Shown here piece after piece: positions 32,058 to 41,624 of a stretch of DNA of 64,000 nt. The notes below the pieces were generated by a model. The model searched no databases and was not told the origin of the DNA. It saw only the letters and a program-made list of their open reading frames with translations. Every line of letters starts with the position of its first letter. Positions within the stretch are counted from its first letter, which is position 1. The stretch covers positions 417,588 to 481,587 of the forward strand of contig NZ_RCZD01000005.1 of the NCBI RefSeq assembly GCF_006438725.1, read 5' to 3'. Position numbers and translations under genes: made by a program. The DNA is from Ewingella americana (GTDB taxonomy: Bacteria > Pseudomonadota > Gammaproteobacteria > Enterobacterales > Enterobacteriaceae).

Positions 32058-32089
32058 AAGCAACATGCCGCCAAGGTGGCTTGTTGCTT
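32058..32089 (+). other. Hairpin in the pyrG-eno spacer
   Basis: AAGCAAC pairs with GTTGCTT, with an inner GCC/GGC extension; no T-run follows, so this is more likely an RNA-processing or attenuation structure than a terminator. Confidence 0.45.
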
Positions 32090-32103
32090 GTCTGAAGCTT
32101 TAG

Positions 32104-33432
<1,329 letters not shown>

Positions 33433-33452
33433 TTACTGCGCTTTTATACTTC

Positions 33453-33482
33453 CAAAAAAACCCGCTTCGGCGGGTTTTTTTA
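33453..33482. terminator. Strong bidirectional terminator
   Basis: A-run, arms ACCCGC and GCGGGT around TTCG, then a long T-run. Placed between the ends of eno and the minus-strand RpiR-family gene, it can serve both. Confidence 0.92.
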
Positions 33483-33517
33483 TGTCTGATGTTTAGCATG
33501 AATCTAACGTAAAAAAC

Positions 33518-34357
33518 TTAAAGCAGCAGAGAGAGTGTCGCGCTGGCACTGTCTTGGCTGGCCTGAACGTAAGAAGGCGAAAGCGTTAATAGCTGATTAA
33601 TGACCAATTCTACCAGCAGCATAGCGCCCACTTTTGATGTCAGTGAACCTGCGGTTAATGGCCCTTCCGGTTTGGCTGCCACCAGCAACACATCAGCTAG
33701 TGCAGAAAGAGGGCTGTGCAGTGTATTGCTGATACCAATAATTTTTGTTCCCTGTCGTTGTGCCAGTTCAATGGCATGAAGCACATCCTTGGTGGAGCCG
33801 GAACTGGAAATCACGACGACGATATCCTGCCTGTCCAGACTGACCGCATTCATGGCGGCCCGATGCATATCAGAAAAACATTGTGAGGCTTTGCCGAGAC
33901 GCAGCAATTTGTAGCCAAGATAATCTGCCACGATAGCACTGGCGGCTACCCCATAAATTTGCACTGAGCGTGCATTGTGAATTTGCAGGGCGACGTCAGT
34001 CAGCATTTGACGATCAAGCAGTTTTCCGGTATCGCGCAGTGCATTCACACTGTCTTCAATCAACGTTTGGACTTCATCATCGCCTTCACCAGACTTAAGG
34101 GGATGGCTTTGACGAGTCTCCATGGCGAGCCCCATTTTGAACTCGGTAAATCCCTTACATCCGAGTTGGCGGCATAGGCGAGTGACACTGGCTTCGCTGG
34201 TATTACTTTCACGTGCCAGTTCGGTAATGGTCAGATAAAGCACACGTTGTGGCTGTTCTAACACAAAGCTGCCGAGCTTAGACAGTGTCGGGCTATAGTT
34301 TTCTAGCCCCTGGCGCATACGCAAGAGCAATGTGCCGGTTTCCTTAGTCTGACTCAC
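33518..34357 (-). CDS. RpiR/MurR-family transcriptional regulator
   Basis: 279 residues: N-terminal helix-turn-helix of the RpiR type (about 15-90, LYLTITELARESNTSEASVTRLCRQLG) and a C-terminal SIS sugar-phosphate-binding domain (about 125-255, with VVVISSSGSTKDVLHAIELAQRQG split by the phosphate loop). Such regulators sense hexosamine or MurNAc phosphates. It is divergent from a PTS-nanE operon 165 bases away, with palindromes in between, so it very likely controls that operon (inference); the ligand may be ManNAc-6-P or GlcNAc-6-P. Confidence 0.85.
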   Translation of the reverse strand: MSQTKETGTLLLRMRQGLENYSPTLSKLGSFVLEQPQRVLYLTITELARESNTSEASVTRLCRQLGCKGFTEFKMGLAMETRQSHPLKSGEGDDEVQTLIEDSVNALRDTGKLLDRQMLTDVALQIHNARSVQIYGVAASAIVADYLGYKLLRLGKASQCFSDMHRAAMNAVSLDRQDIVVVISSSGSTKDVLHAIELAQRQGTKIIGISNTLHSPLSALADVLLVAAKPEGPLTAGSLTSKVGAMLLVELVINQLLTLSPSYVQASQDSASATLSLLL

Positions 34358-34463
34358 TCAACTCTCCTTTAAATAATTGACCACTCTAGTTTGCTGATGT
34401 GACGCAGTTAACGCCAGAAGAATTCCGTATGGATAACTTTCTTTATTTGGTGGTAATTTTCTC

Positions 34464-34498
34464 CACAATTACATATTGTGATGAAAATATTTATCACA
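34464..34498. promoter_or_regulatory. Overlapping palindromes, candidate operator
   Basis: CACAAT-tacat-ATTGTG is a perfect dyad at 34464-34480. It overlaps a second dyad, TGTGAT and ATCACA with ten bases between, at 34477-34498. Both lie just ahead of the PTS gene and within the divergent spacer. The second resembles a CRP half-site pair but with the wrong spacing. Confidence 0.5.
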
Positions 34499-34522
34499 TC
34501 AGCGCAAAATAAAGGTGATTTC

Positions 34523-36076
34523 ATGTCAATCTTCAACGGTTCAGGTGGTGGGGCATGGTTTGAAAAGGCACAAAAATTCGGTAAGTCATTTATGTTGCCC
34601 ATCGCAATTTTGCCTGCTGCGGGTTTGCTGTTGGGTATTGGTGGTGCATTGTCCAACCCCAATACGTTAAAGGCTTATCCGTTTTTAAATATTGAAGGAT
34701 TACAGGCTATCTTCACGGTCATGGCCAGTGCGGGCTCGATCGTTTTTGCCAACCTTGCTGTATTGTTTGCTGTTGGGGTCGCGGTTGGATTAGCCCGCAG
34801 TGATAAAGGGACTGCGGGACTGTCAGCGTTGTTGGGTTATTTGGTGATGAACGCGACTATTAATGCCATTTTGATCCTGAAAGGACAGCTAGCCCCGGCG
34901 AATCTCAGTGCATCAGGGCAAGGTATGGCACTTGGGATCCAGACACTCGAAACCGGTGTGTTCGGTGGCGTAGTGATCGGCCTGGTCACCTGGTGGCTGC
35001 ATAGCCGCTATAACAAAATTGAGTTGCCACAATTTCTCGGATTCTTTGGTGGTTCAAGGTTTGTGCCTATAGTCACCTCCGTGGCGGCGATAGCAGTAGG
35101 TGCGCTCATGTTCTTCATATGGCCGCATTTCCAGAAAGTCATTTTCAGCCTGGGTGGGCTGGTGGATGCAACCGGGTATCTTGGGACGTTCATCTACGGA
35201 TTTGTATTGCGCATGCTCGGTCCCTTCGGCCTGCACCATATCTTCTATCTGCCGTTCTGGACCACTGCATTGGGCGGTAGTGAGGTCGTCAACGGCCATC
35301 TTATCGAAGGCACCCAGCGCATCTTTTTTGCGCAACTGGCGGACCCCAATACCCAGCAGTTTTATATTGGAACGTCACGATTCATGTCCGGTCGTTTTAT
35401 CACCATGATGTTTGGTCTGGTGGGGGCTTGTCTTGCGATGTATCACACTGCGCAACCTGAGAATAAAAAACGCGTGGCAGGTTTGTTGCTTTCCGCGGCA
35501 CTGACCTCGTTTTTAACCGGGATCACTGAGCCCATTGAATTCTCCTTCCTGTTCGTTGCCCCCATGCTCTACGTCCTGCATGCCGTGTTTGACGGGCTGG
35601 CATTCATGATTGCCCATATTTTGCATATCACTATTGGCCAGACTTTTTCCGGCGGCTTTATCGATTTCATTCTGTTTGGCGTATTACAGGGGGAAAGCAA
35701 AACGCACTGGATGTATGTGCCGCTGGTCGGTGTGCCTTGGTTTTGCCTCTATTACTTCTCCTTCCGCTACCTCATTAAACGCTTCAATCTGAAAACGCCG
35801 GGGCGTGACAGCGTAGATGTTCAGGAAAGCGGTGTGATCACCGATCGTGCCGGGCTGGTGATTGAAGCGCTCGGCGGAGCATCTAACATTGTTGAACTGG
35901 ATTGTTGTGCAACAAGACTGCGCATCAGCGTTCAACAGTCTTCACTGGTCGATGAAGCCAGGCTGAAAGCCAGCGGAGCACGCGCTGTGCTAATTCGTGG
36001 GAACGGGATCCAGGTCATTTATGGGCCACATGTCACGATCATTAAAAATGAAATTGAGGAGATGCTGGGAGTATGA
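34523..36076 (+). CDS. PTS EIICB, glucose/MalX-like family, probable amino sugar specificity
   Basis: Fused permease and phosphocarrier. EIIC (about 12-400) has ten or so helices and family motifs SFMLPIAILPAAGLLLGIGGAL, GLHHIFYLPFW, SRFMSGRFITMMFGL and LTGITEPIEFSFLF. EIIB (about 435-517) has the phospho-cysteine C462 in DCCATRLR. No EIIA domain is present, so the glucose EIIA (Crr) probably serves it. I start at 34523 (MSIFNGSGGGAWFEKAQ) with AAAGGTG upstream. The stop overlaps nanE by four bases; with NanE as partner, N-acetylmannosamine is the likeliest substrate (inference). Confidence 0.85.
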   Translation: MSIFNGSGGGAWFEKAQKFGKSFMLPIAILPAAGLLLGIGGALSNPNTLKAYPFLNIEGLQAIFTVMASAGSIVFANLAVLFAVGVAVGLARSDKGTAGLSALLGYLVMNATINAILILKGQLAPANLSASGQGMALGIQTLETGVFGGVVIGLVTWWLHSRYNKIELPQFLGFFGGSRFVPIVTSVAAIAVGALMFFIWPHFQKVIFSLGGLVDATGYLGTFIYGFVLRMLGPFGLHHIFYLPFWTTALGGSEVVNGHLIEGTQRIFFAQLADPNTQQFYIGTSRFMSGRFITMMFGLVGACLAMYHTAQPENKKRVAGLLLSAALTSFLTGITEPIEFSFLFVAPMLYVLHAVFDGLAFMIAHILHITIGQTFSGGFIDFILFGVLQGESKTHWMYVPLVGVPWFCLYYFSFRYLIKRFNLKTPGRDSVDVQESGVITDRAGLVIEALGGASNIVELDCCATRLRISVQQSSLVDEARLKASGARAVLIRGNGIQVIYGPHVTIIKNEIEEMLGV

Positions 36077-36771
36077 ATCTGTCGATGTTAACGACCATAA
36101 AAGGAAAATTGGTGGTGTCTTGTCAGGCACTGGACGATGAACCACTGCACAGTGATTTTATCATGAGTCGAATGGCGCTGGCCGCTATGCAGGGTGGGGC
36201 CGTCGGCATCCGTGCCAACAGTGCCGCAGATGTGCAAGCTATTCGCGCCGCCGTACCCTTACCGGTAATTGGGATCATTAAGTGTGATTATCCAGACAGC
36301 GAAGTGTATATCACTGCAACGCTGACGGAAGTGGACGCATTGATGCGGGTGGGGCCGCAGATGATTGCCCTGGATGCCACGTTTCATCGACGTCCTGGCC
36401 CACTGCAACTTGACGCACTTATAGAGGCCATTCGCGTGAAATACCCTTCGCTTTTGCTGATGGCCGACATTGCCTGCACCGAAGAAGCAGTAAATGCGCA
36501 GAGATTAGGCTTTGATTGTATCGGCACCACGCTGCACGGATACACCCGGGAAACTCAGGGCTGCAAACTTTGGCATGATGATTTTTCCTTTCTGCGTCAG
36601 GTGCTGGCGCTTTGCACGATACCCGTGATTGCTGAGGGGAATGTAGATACGCCAGCAATGGCGGCACGTTGTCTGAGTCTGGGGGCGCATGCGGTTGTCG
36701 TCGGCGGGGCAATTACCCGTCCGCAACAGATAACTCAGCGCTTCACCGACGCTATCGATAATCTTTGCTGA
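36073..36771 (+). CDS. nanE: N-acetylmannosamine-6-phosphate 2-epimerase
   Basis: TIM-barrel epimerase converting ManNAc-6-P to GlcNAc-6-P, which then enters the Nag pathway. Family motifs: VVSCQALDDEPLHS, GGAVGIRANSAADVQAIRA, IGIIKCDYPDSEVYITATLTEVDAL, IALDATFHRRP, ADIACTEEAVNAQRLGFDCIGTTLHGYT and VIAEGNVDTP. 232 residues. Coupled to the PTS gene by an ATGA overlap. No nanA, nanK or nanT is nearby, so this copy appears to serve PTS-imported sugar as opposed to sialic acid breakdown (inference). Confidence 0.9.
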   Translation: MNLSMLTTIKGKLVVSCQALDDEPLHSDFIMSRMALAAMQGGAVGIRANSAADVQAIRAAVPLPVIGIIKCDYPDSEVYITATLTEVDALMRVGPQMIALDATFHRRPGPLQLDALIEAIRVKYPSLLLMADIACTEEAVNAQRLGFDCIGTTLHGYTRETQGCKLWHDDFSFLRQVLALCTIPVIAEGNVDTPAMAARCLSLGAHAVVVGGAITRPQQITQRFTDAIDNLC

Positions 36772-36854
36772 CAAACTCGCATCGGCCTATGTTTGGCGCA
36801 GCACGTGCTATCTGCGATAATACGTGCTGTTTTTTAGAGATGACTGAGAAAACC

Positions 36855-37526
36855 ATGCAGTACCCGATTAATGAAATGTTCGAAACCCTGCAAGGGGAAG
36901 GCTATTTTACCGGCGTGCCGGCTATTTTCGTTCGCCTGCAAGGCTGCCCGGTCGGTTGTAGCTGGTGTGATACTAAACATACCTGGGACAAAATTGCCGA
37001 TCGGGAAGTCGACGTGCAGCGCATTCTGGTGAAAACCGAAGAAAGTGATGCCTGGGGCAATGCGACTGCCGAACAACTGCTGCAAATTATTGAACAGCAG
37101 GGATATACCGCGCGCCATGTGGTGATCACCGGCGGCGAGCCCTGCATTTATGACCTGCAACCGTTGACGTCTTTATTGGAATTGAGCGGTTTCAGCTGCC
37201 AGATCGAAACCAGCGGAACGCATGAAGTGCGCTGCTCGGTGAATACCTGGGTGACGGTTTCGCCGAAAGTGAACATGCGTGGCGGCTACGACATTCTGCC
37301 GCAGGCGCTGAAACGGGCTGATGAAGTGAAACATCCAGTGGCACGTCAGCGTGATATAGATGCACTCGAAGTTTTGCTGGCAACGCTGACCGATGAGAAG
37401 TCGCGCATCATTGCTTTGCAGCCGATCAGCCAAAAAGAAGAAGCCACCAAATTGTGCATTGCGACCTGCATTGCAAAAAATTGGCGGTTATCAATGCAGA
37501 CCCATAAGTACCTAAACATCGCCTGA
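36855..37526 (+). CDS. queE: 7-carboxy-7-deazaguanine synthase QueE
   Basis: Radical SAM enzyme that contracts 6-carboxy-tetrahydropterin to 7-carboxy-7-deazaguanine in queuosine synthesis. Cluster cysteines C31, C35 and C38 (GCPVGCSWCDTKHTW), preceded by the family LQGEGYFTGVPAIFVRLQ. An upstream in-frame ATG exists at 36765, but 36855 gives 223 residues as in E. coli. Works one step after QueD, whose gene lies convergent 155 bases away, the two separated by an ERIC element. Confidence 0.96.
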   Translation: MQYPINEMFETLQGEGYFTGVPAIFVRLQGCPVGCSWCDTKHTWDKIADREVDVQRILVKTEESDAWGNATAEQLLQIIEQQGYTARHVVITGGEPCIYDLQPLTSLLELSGFSCQIETSGTHEVRCSVNTWVTVSPKVNMRGGYDILPQALKRADEVKHPVARQRDIDALEVLLATLTDEKSRIIALQPISQKEEATKLCIATCIAKNWRLSMQTHKYLNIA

Positions 37527-37674
37527 TCTCCTTCATCCTTCACGCTAACTCTGCGTTGGCTGCGCTTATTCACCCCAGTCACTTACTTATGTAAGCTCCT
37601 GGGGATCTACTCGCTTGCCGCATTACGCGGCTTGCAGCAAGTTTTGCGATTTAGCGCGAATGATTTTGGAGATC
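37525..37674. repeat. ERIC element
   Basis: Contains the ERIC core CCCCAGTCACTTACTTATG with TAAGCTCCTGGGG, plus TTGGCTGCGC and CTCGCTTGCCGC. Ends are perfect inverted repeats GATCTCC/GGAGATC. At about 150 bases it is longer than the usual 127, with extra sequence near the right end. It begins at the queE stop. Confidence 0.92.
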
Positions 37675-37680
37675 TTGATT

Positions 37681-38043
37681 CTAGTTACCTTTATAAACGC
37701 AACCCGCTGTGCAGGTTTCTTTTACGCGTACGGCACTGAGTAATGGCAGTTTTGGCTTCATTTCATTCCATATCCATTCGGCCAGCACTTCGCTGGTCGG
37801 GTTTTCTAATCCTGGAATGTCGTTCAGATTATAGTGATCGAGACGATCTAGTGTCGGATTGAACGCAGCCTTCAGATCGGCGAAGTCCATCACCCAACCG
37901 GTATACGGATCCACTTCACCGGTAATTTCTATACGCACAGTGAAAGAGTGACCATGTAGGCGGCCGCATTTGTGGCCTGCCGGCACATGGGGTAAATGGT
38001 GGGCGGCTTCGAACTGAAAATCTTTAAATAATGTGGTAGTCAT
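37681..38043 (-). CDS. queD: 6-carboxy-5,6,7,8-tetrahydropterin synthase QueD
   Basis: Converts dihydroneopterin triphosphate to 6-carboxy-tetrahydropterin, the second queuosine pathway step. Zinc and catalytic residues are visible near the N-terminus: H15 ([10 protein letters not shown]), C26 ([12 protein letters not shown]), H30 and H32. Also [21 protein letters not shown] and the C-terminal [13 protein letters not shown]. 120 residues, family length. Flanked by ERIC elements on both sides. Confidence 0.96.
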   Translation of the reverse strand: MTTTLFKDFQFEAAHHLPHVPAGHKCGRLHGHSFTVRIEITGEVDPYTGWVMDFADLKAAFNPTLDRLDHYNLNDIPGLENPTSEVLAEWIWNEMKPKLPLLSAVRVKETCTAGCVYKGN

Positions 38044-38105
38044 GGCGCTGTCTCATTGCTCAAAAAACGCGGCATAGTAGCGGATATCAGCCCATCACGC
38101 CATGA

Positions 38106-38230
38106 ATACCCTTCATCCTTCACGTCGCAGGGTTGTTGGCTGACTTCACTCACCCAGGTCACTTAGTTTTCTAAGCTCCCTGGGATCCACTCAGTTGCCG
38201 CCTCCAGGCGACGCGAATGATTTTGGGTAT
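38106..38230. repeat. ERIC element
   Basis: 125 bases, left end ATACCCTTCATCCTTCACG, right end GCGAATGATTTTGGGTAT, with the central CACTTAGTTTTCTAAG palindrome and TCAGTTGCCGCC. Lies upstream of queD and ahead of the hydrolase gene. Confidence 0.93.
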
Positions 38231-38335
38231 ATTAAGAAGCTTGGAACTGTACAAGGCGTTACCAACCACTGCTTTACTCAGCATGTTTCACTGGCTTAAA
38301 GTGGGCCAAGTCTGACTAACCTGTTGAGTGTATGA

Positions 38336-39337
38336 ATGATTACTGTGCTGCGTTTGGTCATAATTTCAGTGCTTTTCTCTGCGAGCGTCGGTGCGGAAAC
38401 CCTTGCGCCGCCTGCTGTGCCCGCTACGCCCGAACCGGCGACGGCCAGCCCTGACATAAAAGTGAGCAAAACTGCGACGGCTGTGCAATCTTCGGCCATT
38501 ACACTTCCAGCGGGATCCGGCAGTTTTCGTGTTCCACTGTCGCAGGGGAAAAAGAGTCTGGAGGTCTTCAGTTACCAGCCTGTTGGTGCTGATGCCAGCA
38601 CCCCGGTGGTGATTGTCATGACGGGGCTGGATCGCAATGCGGCTACGTACCGCAATGACTGGATGACCGTGGCGGATCAATACCACTTGCGAGTGATCGT
38701 CCCGCGCTTTAGTGAGCAGGATTTCCCCGGTGCCGCAGGCTACAACCTGGGTAATCTGGTCGATGCCAAAACCCACCGTAAACTTCCGCCTTCACAGTGG
38801 GCCTTCTCGGTGGTGGATTCCCTGTTCAGCCAGTTGCAGAAACAGGGCATTACCAGCCAGCAGCAATATTATCTGTTCGGCAACAGCGCAGGCTGCCAGT
38901 TTGTTCACCGTATGCTGACATTGTTACCGCAACCGCAGGTCAAAGCGGCGGTGTGTGCAGCGGCAGGGTGGTGGACATTACCCGATACCGATCAGCGTTG
39001 GCCTTATGGGCTGCGTGAATCACCGGTTGCTGTCAGTCAGGAACAGTTGGCCAGCTACTTTGCAAAGCCGATGCTCATCGCCGTAGGCAGTGAGGATGAC
39101 GACCCGGAAAACCACGTATTGCGCCGTTCAAAACAGGCGATGGCGCAGGGCAGCAACCGCCTTGAACGGGCCGAAAGCTACTTCACCACCTCCCAGCAGC
39201 GTGCTGAGCAGAATAACACCCCGTTTAACTGGCACTTTGTGGACCTGCCGGATGTCGGCCACAGCGGAAGTAAAATGTCGGTGTTTGCCGCAGGGCAGTT
39301 TGCCTGGTTCGAACAGCACGGCGAGTTTCGCCCCTGA
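38336..39337 (+). CDS. Secreted alpha/beta hydrolase
   Basis: 333 residues with a signal peptide (MITVLRLVIISVLFSASVGAE) and a Pro/Ala/Thr-rich linker to about residue 60. The hydrolase fold follows: oxyanion-region VVIVMTGLDRNAATYRND, nucleophile S184 in FGNSAGC, an acidic member probably in AVGSEDDDPEN, and H309 in DVGHSGSK. The arrangement resembles poly(3-hydroxybutyrate) depolymerase or feruloyl-esterase-like LpqC proteins, but the substrate cannot be told. Probably periplasmic or exported. Single gene with its own terminator. No E. coli counterpart at this place. Confidence 0.75.
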   Translation: MITVLRLVIISVLFSASVGAETLAPPAVPATPEPATASPDIKVSKTATAVQSSAITLPAGSGSFRVPLSQGKKSLEVFSYQPVGADASTPVVIVMTGLDRNAATYRNDWMTVADQYHLRVIVPRFSEQDFPGAAGYNLGNLVDAKTHRKLPPSQWAFSVVDSLFSQLQKQGITSQQQYYLFGNSAGCQFVHRMLTLLPQPQVKAAVCAAAGWWTLPDTDQRWPYGLRESPVAVSQEQLASYFAKPMLIAVGSEDDDPENHVLRRSKQAMAQGSNRLERAESYFTTSQQRAEQNNTPFNWHFVDLPDVGHSGSKMSVFAAGQFAWFEQHGEFRP

Positions 39338-39358
39338 TGCGTTTTGAAAATAAATCTG

Positions 39359-39383
39359 ACCCCGCTGCGGCGGGGTTTTTCTT
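39359..39383 (+). terminator. Terminator of the hydrolase gene
   Basis: CCCCGC-type arm pairs with GCGGGG, followed by TTTTTCTTT. Confidence 0.8.
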
Positions 39384-39673
39384 TATATAACAGTCAGTTT
39401 TTAATGCCCCATCGAATAGCCAATATTTTAATAACCATTTCAGTAAGATAAAAAAACGTAATGACCACTTTTTCTGGTTATTTCTATCTCTAAAACCACT
39501 TAGTCATTTTGGTTATTTATTATTTCCATCACTTCTTTAATTGTTATCATCGGCCTCGTTAACCTTACAAACAATAAAGGTCTTTTTGCGCGCTCGTTTT
39601 ACCGCAAAAGGCGCAAATAAGCGCCAAAGGCCGGATTGCTAACTGGCTTATGCATAAGGGAATTCGTACCGCG
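39384..39673 (+). promoter_or_regulatory. cysJIH upstream region, probable CysB target
   Basis: AT-rich 290 bases with repeated motifs TTCTGGTTATTT and TTTTGGTTATTT and an upstream TAACCATTTCAGT block. CysB sites are AT-rich and loosely conserved, so this is a placement by context: cysJIH is CysB-activated in relatives. TATCAT at 39545-39550 is a possible -10. Confidence 0.4.
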
Positions 39674-41476
39674 ATGACGACTCAGGCTCCTCCAACTTCT
39701 TTGCTTCCGCTTACTGCGGAACAACTGACCCGCCTCCAATCGACGATTGGTGAATATTCCCCCACGCAGCTGGCCTGGCTCTCAGGGTACTTCTGGGGAA
39801 TGGTCAACCAGCAGCCGGGCGCCATTGCGGCCAGTGTGCCTGCGGTAGCCGCCGCATCGATTACCCTGATCTCTGCCTCTCAGACCGGCAATGCACGCCG
39901 GCTGGCGGAGCAGTTGCGTGATGACTTAGTGGCGGTAAAGCTGCATGTTAATTTGGTGAATGCCGGGGATTACAAATTCAAGCAAATCGGTCAGGAGAAA
40001 TTACTGCTGATTGTCGCCTCCACGCAGGGCGAGGGCGAGCAGGCGGAAGAAGCCGTCGCGCTGCATAAATTCCTCCAATCGAAAAAAGCGCCATCGATGA
40101 AAGACACCGCCTTTGCGGTATTTGCGCTAGGTGATACTTCATACGAATTCTTCTGTCAGGCGGGTAAAGATTTTGACAACCGCCTGGGCGAGTTGGGGGC
40201 AGAACGCCTGCTTGAGCGCGTAGATGCTGACGTTGAATATCATGAACAAGCCGCCGCGTGGCGCCAGCGCGTTGTGGAGGTGCTTAAACAGCGCGTGCCT
40301 GCTGATACCTCCGGGCAACCTGCTGCAACGCTTGCCGGTGCAGTCAACCAAATCGACAGCAGCCCCTATACTAAAGAGCAGCCGCTGACCGCGTTGCTGT
40401 CGGTTAACCAGAAAATTACCGGCCGTGATTCAGACAAAGATGTGCGCCATATCGAGATTGATCTGGGGGATTCCGGCCTGCGTTACCAGCCGGGCGATGC
40501 ACTGGGCATCTGGTTTGAAAATGACCCGCAGTTGGTGAAGGAAGTGGTTGAATTACTCTGGCTGAAAGGCGACGAGCCGGTTGAGGTGAACGGTAAAACG
40601 CTGACGCTGAGCGAGGCGTTGCAAAACCACATCGAGCTGACGCAAAACACCACGCCGATCGTCGAGAAATATGCCGCGCTGTGCCGCGATGAGACACTGA
40701 CAGCGTTGCTGGCAGATAAACCGAGGCTTCAGCAGTTCGCGCAAACGACGCCGTTTGTCGACATGGTGCGCCAGGCGCCGACTGAGCTGGATGCGCAGCA
40801 ACTGATTGACCTGCTGCGCCCGCTGACGCCGCGCTTATATTCTATTGCGTCGTCTCAGGCCGAAACCGAGTCTGAAGTACATATCACCGTGGGGGCTGTG
40901 CGCTACGAAATTGAAGGGCGCGCCCGTTCTGGCGGCGCATCCGGCTATCTGGCCGACCGTCTGGAGGAAGATGGCGAAGTGCGGGTGTTTATCGAGCACA
41001 ACGACAATTTCCGCCTGCCTGCCAACGCCGAGGCGCCAGTGATTATGATTGGCCCTGGTACGGGCATCGCGCCATTCCGCGCCTTTATGCAACAGCGTGA
41101 AAATGACGGTGCCCGTGGCAAAAACTGGCTGTTCTTCGGCAACCCGCACTTCACGGATGATTTTCTCTATCAGGTGGAGTGGCAGCGCTACGTTAAAGAG
41201 GGCTTATTGACCCATATCTCTCTGGCCTGGTCACGCGATCAAGCCGAAAAGGTTTACGTGCAGGACAAACTGCGCGAAAAAGGCGCGGAAGTCTGGCAAT
41301 GGTTGCAGGAAGGCGCACACCTTTATGTCTGCGGCGATGCCAACCGTATGGCGAAAGATGTTGAGCAGGCTCTGCTGGAAATCATTGCAGAACAGGGTTC
41401 GATGGATCTGGAAACTGCCGACGAATTTTTAAGTGAGTTGCGTCAGGATCGCCGCTATCAGCGTGACGTTTACTAA
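39674..41476 (+). CDS. cysJ: Sulfite reductase (NADPH) flavoprotein alpha subunit
   Basis: Octameric diflavin reductase that passes electrons from NADPH via FAD and FMN to CysI. Flavodoxin-like FMN domain about 65-205 ([28 protein letters not shown]), then FAD domain ([12 protein letters not shown]) and NADPH domain ([33 protein letters not shown]), ending in the conserved RRYQRDVY. The frame opens at 39650, but 39674 ([14 protein letters not shown]) matches E. coli and gives 600 residues. Separated from cysI by an ERIC insertion. Confidence 0.96.
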   Translation: MTTQAPPTSLLPLTAEQLTRLQSTIGEYSPTQLAWLSGYFWGMVNQQPGAIAASVPAVAAASITLISASQTGNARRLAEQLRDDLVAVKLHVNLVNAGDYKFKQIGQEKLLLIVASTQGEGEQAEEAVALHKFLQSKKAPSMKDTAFAVFALGDTSYEFFCQAGKDFDNRLGELGAERLLERVDADVEYHEQAAAWRQRVVEVLKQRVPADTSGQPAATLAGAVNQIDSSPYTKEQPLTALLSVNQKITGRDSDKDVRHIEIDLGDSGLRYQPGDALGIWFENDPQLVKEVVELLWLKGDEPVEVNGKTLTLSEALQNHIELTQNTTPIVEKYAALCRDETLTALLADKPRLQQFAQTTPFVDMVRQAPTELDAQQLIDLLRPLTPRLYSIASSQAETESEVHITVGAVRYEIEGRARSGGASGYLADRLEEDGEVRVFIEHNDNFRLPANAEAPVIMIGPGTGIAPFRAFMQQRENDGARGKNWLFFGNPHFTDDFLYQVEWQRYVKEGLLTHISLAWSRDQAEKVYVQDKLREKGAEVWQWLQEGAHLYVCGDANRMAKDVEQALLEIIAEQGSMDLETADEFLSELRQDRRYQRDVY

Positions 41477-41600
41477 TACCCTGCATCCTTCAAATTGCAG
41501 GGGTGTTGGCTTCCTTCAGTCACCCGAATCACTTACTTGTGTAAGCTCATCGGGATTCCTTCAGTTGCCGCCTACCTGCAACTCGAATGATTTTGGGTAT
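41476..41600. repeat. ERIC element inside the cysJIH operon
   Basis: 125 bases: ATACCCTGCATCCTTCAAAT at the left, CTCGAATGATTTTGGGTAT at the right, central ATCACTTACTTGTGTAAGC. It starts at the last base of the cysJ stop codon and ends 20 bases before cysI, so it is transcribed as part of the operon mRNA. Confidence 0.94.
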
Positions 41601-41606
41601 AAAGTT

Positions 41607-41624
41607 ATGAGCGAGAAATTATGA
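41607..41624 (+). other. Five-codon open frame (MSEKL) overlapping the cysI start
   Basis: ATG at 41607 reads MSEKL and stops with TGA at 41622-41624, overlapping the cysI ATG (41621) as ATGA. It may couple translation into cysI. Its residues resemble the E. coli CysI N-terminus MSEK, so it could be a relic of the original start. Too short to be sure it is translated. Confidence 0.3.

Noticed and set aside
34477-34498. CRP site ahead of the EIICB gene
   Set aside because: The TGTGA/TCACA halves are twelve bases apart, not six, so it is listed only as a dyad.
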